From Anaerolineales bacterium UBA2232 (GTDB lineage Bacteria > Chloroflexota > Anaerolineae > UBA2200), in the NCBI GenBank assembly GCA_002348045.1, contig DDYO01000131.1, positions 1 through 10,446 of the forward strand: DNA of 10,446 nt, given 5' to 3'. The notes under the pieces were generated by a model. That model was not told where the DNA came from. It saw only the letters and a program-made list of their open reading frames with translations, and ran no database searches. This document shows, one piece after another, positions 7,036 through 10,446 of this stretch; within the stretch, counting starts at the first letter, position 1; every line of letters begins with the position of its first letter. The position numbers and the translations under genes are program-made.

Positions 7036-7059
7036 TGTGATATCGTTGCTATAATCACA
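7036..7059. repeat. Short inverted repeat upstream of the endonuclease gene
   Basis: TGTGAT (7036-7041) and ATCACA (7054-7059) form a perfect 6-bp inverted repeat separated by 12 nt. It sits between the capsid terminator and the endonuclease ribosome binding site. It could be an operator or a leader hairpin. The spacing is wrong for a CRP site. The repeat is short enough that it could also be chance. Confidence 0.3.
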
Positions 7060-7093
7060 CACAAAGAGGAGGAAGTCCAGCACTTTTTAGAAT

Positions 7094-7125
7094 AAAAAAG
7101 CCGCAGCCTGTTAAGGCTGCGGCTT
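7094..7125 (-). terminator. Rho-independent terminator after the major capsid gene
   Basis: Minus-strand transcription yields a GC-rich stem (AGCCGCAGCC pairing with GGCTGCGGCT, 7124-7115 with 7108-7099) around the 6-nt loop 7114-7109. A run of six U residues follows (TTTTTTATT on the minus strand). It starts about 29 nt after the major capsid stop. The stem also has a few A/T pairs on the other side, but the long U-tract is on the minus strand, so it ends the head-gene transcript. Confidence 0.9.
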
Positions 7126-7153
7126 CCCTTGTCGGGTGGGGCTGATGTCAGGA

Positions 7154-8323
7154 TCAGGTGTCGCTGAGGGTCAGGCTGAGTGTGTCACAGGCGTCTGTCC
7201 ATTGACGATACACAATTTCCGAAAGATCGAATCTCAACTGGGTGCTCCGCCGCATTACGAACGATTCGGTCGCGGTGTACTGTGCCGCCGTGTTGCGTAC
7301 GCGGGTGAGGGCGTAACGACTGTCGAGACCCATGATCGTATTGGCCGGCCAGCCCTTACCGTCTTCGACGACGAATATCTTCAGGGGATTCAACGCCCGG
7401 TTGACCAGAGAGAACTGGGGCACCAGCGAACCAGCAATGTACTGGTTGGTGTTGACGTTCTCCATGGCGGCTTCCATGGCCAGCGCACCGTTGATGTCGG
7501 TCACAACCCAGTCTACCTTACGTGTGTACTGGTTGTTTACCAGCCACTTAACCATCGCTGTCTTGGTGACCTTGCCGGCAGCGATGATCGTTGAGTCGAA
7601 GGTGTCGGCCTTGACCTGGTCAAGCGCGGCCTGGCTCATGTCAACGTCGCCATTCAGCACGCCGAGCAGCCACTCGTAAGCTTTGAGATTGCGCTCAACT
7701 TCCATCTGCCTGCTTACGGCCATCCCAACGAAATCAAGGGTGGTGGCTTGCAGGGCCTGATCAGAAACCTCCAACCCGAGGGAGGTTGCCAGGAGCGCCT
7801 TCGACTGATCAGAGGCGGTAATGGTCAACATCATTTCGGGCTCGGCGAGCTGAGCGATCGCCTTACTGCGGGCACCTTCGGCACGCTTCAGGCTGATGAC
7901 CGGCCACTCGAAGCGGTTACTGGAGATAGACACCTCACGACCGATCATCCGGTCGAGCTGGATCACATCGGAGGTACGATCTACCTGAAGAGCATCCTCC
8001 ATCATTTCCAGCACTACAGCCGGATAGAGAATGCGGGAAGCCGGGTCGGCATCGAGAACGTTCACGGCGCCGCTGAATTCAGCGCGACCGTCAAGCATGG
8101 CGCCAATGGTGGGCGAGCGCAAGCCAAATTCACGGTCCTTACCGACGATCAAGCCAGAACTCTGACAGAGCTGGTCGAAGGTGCTGGAAGTCTCGGACGA
8201 AGTCTGGTACTTCCGGTTGATATGCTGCGGGACGGTCAGGCCCGCGTTGATTGCTTCCTTGTAGACGGTAGGGGAGAGTTTCAGCTCCTGCTGTACCCCA
8301 TCCTTATCGAGATATACGGCCAT
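7154..8323 (-). CDS. Major capsid protein (HK97-fold)
   Basis: This 389-residue protein forms the icosahedral shell. Its size is typical of HK97-fold capsid proteins without an N-terminal scaffolding region, in keeping with a separate scaffold upstream. The N-terminus (MAVYLDKDGVQQELKLSP) leads into a loop-like region with ASRILYPAVVLEMMEDAL, then an A/P-domain portion with DFVGMAVSRQMEVERNLKAY and WLVNNQYTRKVDWVVTDING. It ends in strands such as TAAQYTATESFVMRRSTQLR before ETIVYRQ-like EIVYRQWTDAC. AAGGAG 9 nt upstream and ATG 8323 give a strong start, expected for the most abundant virion protein. The gene follows the decoration protein and ends at the terminator. The family is assigned from size, position and general pattern; no single catalytic motif exists for it. 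Confidence 0.85.
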   Translation of the reverse strand: MAVYLDKDGVQQELKLSPTVYKEAINAGLTVPQHINRKYQTSSETSSTFDQLCQSSGLIVGKDREFGLRSPTIGAMLDGRAEFSGAVNVLDADPASRILYPAVVLEMMEDALQVDRTSDVIQLDRMIGREVSISSNRFEWPVISLKRAEGARSKAIAQLAEPEMMLTITASDQSKALLATSLGLEVSDQALQATTLDFVGMAVSRQMEVERNLKAYEWLLGVLNGDVDMSQAALDQVKADTFDSTIIAAGKVTKTAMVKWLVNNQYTRKVDWVVTDINGALAMEAAMENVNTNQYIAGSLVPQFSLVNRALNPLKIFVVEDGKGWPANTIMGLDSRYALTRVRNTAAQYTATESFVMRRSTQLRFDLSEIVYRQWTDACDTLSLTLSDT

Positions 8324-8357
8324 GGTGGTGTCTCCTTGTAATTTGGCTTCGCCGGAA

Positions 8358-8906
8358 TTAAACTTCGTTTACGCGCTCAATGAGGCAGGTATCACCTACC
8401 GCACCGGAGTCACCCAGGGAAACTACCCGCCAGGCAAACATACTGTTACGAATGGCGATCCCGACGTTGGCCGCGTTGAACGTGCCGGCAACAGCGCTGC
8501 CAGGCTGTTCGGTCGCCTTGCAGACCTTGGGGCGGGGATCAGAGGCGGTGAGCGCGGTGTCCTTTGCAACGACGGTGCCACAAACAACATAGTCGCCGAC
8601 TGCGATGGACGCTGTGGAGCCCGGGGCAGCCTGCAGGCCATCGCAGATTGCGGCGATCTGGCCGCTGGTCTTGACGCTGCCGATGGTGTAGCCATCTTGG
8701 GTTGCGGCAAGAGGCTCAAGGCTGATGATCTGGGCTTCAATAGCGTCGCCGGCTGCGCACAGTGCATAACGGGAATCGCCAGCGAGCTTGGCGAGCTTGA
8801 ACTGCTCGGTGTCGGTGTACCGACCACCGGCATTGGCCGCCGTCCCAAGCCGGCAGGTAACTGCGGCGTGAGTCGGACGGGGTGCGGTCATCTGAAACTT
8901 TGCCAT
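8358..8906 (-). CDS. Probable head decoration protein (lambda gpD-like position)
   Basis: This 182-residue protein is rich in Ala, Gly, Thr and small beta strands, starting MAKFQMTAPRPTHAAVTCRL. It has no membrane segment or signal peptide. Strand-rich stretches include AIEAQIISLEPLAATQDGYT, STASIAVGDYVVCGTVVAKD and NVGIAIRNSMFAWRVVSLGD. A small gene of this type lying between the protease/scaffold and the major capsid gene encodes the capsid-stabilising decoration protein in lambda-like phages. The protein is longer than lambda gpD (110 aa). AAGGAG lies 9 nt before ATG 8906, and this leader is nearly the same as that of the major capsid gene, suggesting matched high expression. It could instead be another minor head protein. 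Confidence 0.68.
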   Translation of the reverse strand: MAKFQMTAPRPTHAAVTCRLGTAANAGGRYTDTEQFKLAKLAGDSRYALCAAGDAIEAQIISLEPLAATQDGYTIGSVKTSGQIAAICDGLQAAPGSTASIAVGDYVVCGTVVAKDTALTASDPRPKVCKATEQPGSAVAGTFNAANVGIAIRNSMFAWRVVSLGDSGAVGDTCLIERVNEV

Positions 8907-8918
8907 GGTGGTATCTCC

Positions 8919-9467
8919 TTATTTCTTCTGGTTGAGTGAAGCAGCCTTGGTCAAGGCGGCGTCAAAACGGGTGGGCCCGGCAGGCGCCGGGGTATCATCA
9001 ACATCTTCGCCGTGGGCGGCAACGCCGCCGACCTTGAAAGCCTCGACCGTGCGGGCCAGGGTCACCTCATAGAGTGTCTCAAGGACGGCAACGTCCTTGC
9101 TCTCCAAGGTAGCATCGGCTGATCCACCGAGCGCGATGGCCATGTTGTTTACGGTCGCGGCGACGATCTTCTTCAAGGCAGGCATGCCTGCCAGCTCCTT
9201 GTCCTTGGCAGCGATCTCCATCTTCGCCTCCAGGAGGGCAGCATCCTTCTCTCTCAACTGGGCGCTGAGCAGGGTAATCTCGGCGGGCTCGGCTGTAAGC
9301 AGCGTACCTTCGCTGGCTTCGGCGGCGGCCGAATCCTCAGCTTCTACCTCCTCCTGAAGCTGTGCCGCTTCAGCGGCTGCTGTCAGAGCCTCGGCGTCGG
9401 GCACGTCCATATCAACGCCGGCCGTGGCCGCAGCCATCGCGGCAGCGCCAAAATATCTCTTCTTCAT
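8919..9467 (-). CDS. Nested capsid scaffolding protein from an internal start in the protease gene
   Basis: An in-frame ATG at 9467 has AAGGGAGG (9482-9475) 7 nt upstream, a stronger ribosome binding site than that of the whole protease gene. It would produce a 182-residue protein identical to the protease C-terminus: MKKRYFGAAAMAAATAGVDM, an Ala/Glu-rich stretch, and a coiled coil around residues 62-94 (ITLLSAQLREKDAALLEAKM, then EIAAKDKEL). A Pro-rich acidic segment and a basic tail ending in NQKK complete it. Scaffolds are typically acidic, Ala-rich and helical with a basic C-terminus that contacts the capsid protein. The layout is that of lambda C/Nu3. The scaffold would organise procapsid assembly and then be degraded by the protease. 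The nested product is inferred from the start signal and composition. Confidence 0.68.
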   Translation of the reverse strand: MKKRYFGAAAMAAATAGVDMDVPDAEALTAAAEAAQLQEEVEAEDSAAAEASEGTLLTAEPAEITLLSAQLREKDAALLEAKMEIAAKDKELAGMPALKKIVAATVNNMAIALGGSADATLESKDVAVLETLYEVTLARTVEAFKVGGVAAHGEDVDDTPAPAGPTRFDAALTKAASLNQKK

Positions 9468-10295
9468 GTCTTGTCCTCCCTTCGTGGTTATCCGGGACTG
9501 AATATTCCCAAAAACATCTTCGAAACTTGCGACTGCGTCAATCAAACCGGCTTCTACCGCTTGCTGTCCAATAAACTCGCGACCTCCTGCCATTCTTGTG
9601 TCAACCATTTGATAAGCAACACCCAAATGAGCGGATATGCTGGTAACGAACACGCCGTAAATGTAATCAGCTTTCTCTTGGAGGTCCGCGGTAGCCTTCT
9701 CGGAGAGGGGCTCAGAAGAATTGGCGAGCTGCTTGAACTCACCGGCGCGAACGATAGTCTCCTTGATTCCCTCCATCTCGGCCATCTTCGAGTGCTCAAC
9801 GTGCTTGACGACCACGCCGATAGACCCAACTGTTGCGACCGCGCTCGCATAGCGCTCATGCGCAGGCGCCACCAGCCAATAAGCGGCGCTGCACATGCAG
9901 GAGCTGGTAAACGCCGACACTTTCTTCGCCGCCGCGGTTTTTGCTACTGCGGTAACTGCGTCCAAAACCCCATTGACAGCCCCTCCGCCGGATGCAACAT
10001 CAAGTAGTACCTCCTTGATATCCGGATCGAGGGCTGCCTGGTAGAGGGCGTCCACGATCTCGTTGTAGGAAATGAGCCCGAAAAACTCGTTGTACCAGGC
10101 ATCAGTATTCGTCAAGGTTCCGTGGATACTGATAATAGCCACGCCATCAACGACAGAAAGCAGCCGGTTCGGCCGGCTGTCATCCTCGTCCTCTTCAGCC
10201 GCATGTGCCTGCACCTGCGGCTGGCTCATCGCGCTCAAGTACGCGCCCCACGACTCGTCGTTTCCGGCCCAGAGGGTGCTGTAGGTTCGTTTCAA
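8919..10295 (-). CDS. Capsid maturation protease, S49 (SppA/ClpP-like) family, with scaffold C-terminus
   Basis: This 458-residue serine protease should cleave head proteins inside the procapsid. It has the S49 landmarks: VAIISIHGTLTN near residue 55, an oxyanion segment DVASGGGAVNG near 100, the nucleophile Ser136 in SCMCSAAYWLVA, and probable general base Lys188 in RAGEFKQLANSSEPLSEKA. GREFIGQQAVEAGLIDAVAS ends the catalytic domain near 257. A Gly/basic linker then leads to the coiled-coil scaffold portion (277-458). I chose TTG 10295 because TAGGAG (10309-10304) is 8 nt upstream and the protein then starts with the usual KRTYSTLWAGNDESWGAYL. The frame extends to a TTG at 10352 that lacks a ribosome binding site. 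The upstream gene ends at 10372. Confidence 0.88.
   Translation of the reverse strand: MKRTYSTLWAGNDESWGAYLSAMSQPQVQAHAAEEDEDDSRPNRLLSVVDGVAIISIHGTLTNTDAWYNEFFGLISYNEIVDALYQAALDPDIKEVLLDVASGGGAVNGVLDAVTAVAKTAAAKKVSAFTSSCMCSAAYWLVAPAHERYASAVATVGSIGVVVKHVEHSKMAEMEGIKETIVRAGEFKQLANSSEPLSEKATADLQEKADYIYGVFVTSISAHLGVAYQMVDTRMAGGREFIGQQAVEAGLIDAVASFEDVFGNIQSRITTKGGQDMKKRYFGAAAMAAATAGVDMDVPDAEALTAAAEAAQLQEEVEAEDSAAAEASEGTLLTAEPAEITLLSAQLREKDAALLEAKMEIAAKDKELAGMPALKKIVAATVNNMAIALGGSADATLESKDVAVLETLYEVTLARTVEAFKVGGVAAHGEDVDDTPAPAGPTRFDAALTKAASLNQKK
9475..9482 (-). promoter_or_regulatory. Internal ribosome binding site for the nested scaffold
   Basis: AAGGGAGG on the minus strand inside the protease gene, 7 nt before an in-frame ATG. 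A near-perfect site within a coding region is the main sequence evidence for a second, shorter product. Confidence 0.7.
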
Positions 10296-10303
10296 TTTAG
10301 GCA

Positions 10304-10309
10304 CTCCTA
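10304..10309 (-). promoter_or_regulatory. Ribosome binding site that sets the protease TTG start
   Basis: TAGGAG on the minus strand, 8 nt before TTG 10295-10293. It favours this start over the TTG at 10352, which is preceded by a pyrimidine-rich sequence. The first in-frame ATG further in would remove the conserved WAGNDESWGAYL segment. Confidence 0.65.
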
Positions 10310-10371
10310 ATGAATTTACCTTAACTCTTGCAACAAAGTTTCTTGTTGTCAAGGAAAATGTTTGGGTCAGG

Positions 10372-10446
10372 CTAACTCTTGGGCTCCTTCGGGGTGTCCC
10401 CGCTCAGGTCCTGCTCAAGTGCACCCGTGTTGCTCTCCGGGGTGCT
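10372..10446 (-). CDS. C-terminal end of the upstream gene, probable portal protein (partial)
   Basis: The frame is open from the window edge to a TAG at 10374-10372 and encodes the last 24 residues, STPESNTGALEQDLSGDTPK followed by EPKS. The polar, acidic, low-complexity tail with Pro and Gly resembles the disordered C-termini of portal proteins. In siphophage head modules the gene directly before an S49 capsid protease is the portal. The product is inferred from order only, as no conserved domain is in view. The gap to the protease start is about 76 nt. Confidence 0.5.
   Translation of the reverse strand, partial: STPESNTGALEQDLSGDTPKEPKS

Noticed and set aside
7036..7059. CRP binding site (TGTGA...TCACA)
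   Set aside because: The CRP half-sites are separated by 6 nt; here TGTGA and TCACA are 14 nt apart.
7064..7072. AGAGGAGGA on the plus strand resembling a ribosome binding site
   Set aside because: No plus-strand coding region follows it; it lies in the terminator/leader gap of minus-strand genes.
7030..7095. Sigma-70 promoter for the endonuclease
   Set aside because: A TTATAG/TATAGC-like stretch exists on the minus strand, but there is no acceptable -35 at 16-18 nt, so I could not support a promoter.
4718..7153. Endonuclease as part of a group I intron or an intein
   Set aside because: The capsid gene and the 92-residue gene on either side are both complete, no split gene or splice junction is apparent, and the protein lacks intein-end motifs.
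8322..8939. Plus-strand open frame of 205 codons opposite the decoration gene
   Set aside because: The opposite strand carries a gene with a strong ribosome binding site in the expected order; the plus-strand product is Cys/Gly-rich and shadow-like.
1..10446. CRISPR arrays, tRNA genes, insertion sequences, attachment sites
   Set aside because: I saw no regularly spaced repeats, no tRNA cloverleaf, no transposase or terminal repeats, and no integrase-associated site in this structural module.

Overview
The window is a morphogenesis module of a tailed double-stranded DNA phage or prophage, most likely a siphovirus (long, non-contractile tail). All supported genes lie on the minus strand, so transcription runs from high to low coordinates. 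The base composition looks moderately GC-rich by eye. Almost every gene has a strong AGGAGG-type ribosome binding site, which suits a bacterial host, but nothing identifies the host species.

Head region (10446 to 7154). The window opens with the last 24 codons of an upstream gene, probably the portal. Next comes an S49-family (SppA/ClpP-like) capsid maturation protease. Its 3' third carries a well-formed internal start for a coiled-coil scaffolding protein, the same nested layout as lambda C/Nu3. A small head decoration protein and a HK97-fold major capsid protein follow, and both use nearly the same 19-nt translation start region. A rho-independent terminator (7094-7125) ends this head block.

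Inserted gene (7012 to 4718). A 764-residue free-standing endonuclease-like protein sits just after the terminator. It has seven tandem treble-clef zinc-binding units, a Vsr/EDxHD-like nuclease domain and a C-terminal domain that may be GNAT- or Mom-like. It is not a virion gene and looks like a homing endonuclease that invaded the structural operon.

Neck and tail region (4684 to 1). Tightly packed genes encode a small Pro/Ala-rich protein, a head-tail connector, a probable head-closure (stopper) protein, a HK97 gp10/lambda Z-like neck protein, a gpU-like tail terminator, the tail tube with an inserted beta-rich domain, and the tail assembly chaperones. Most junctions are 2-nt gaps or short stop/start overlaps. 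The chaperone pair has a textbook -1 frameshift site (A AAA AAC, 388-382) directly before the stop codon of the first frame, giving a G / G-T fusion pair as in lambda. The window ends 17 codons into the next gene, probably the tape measure protein.

Coverage is nearly continuous. The only non-coding stretch of note is 7013-7153, which holds the terminator, a short inverted repeat and the endonuclease ribosome binding site.
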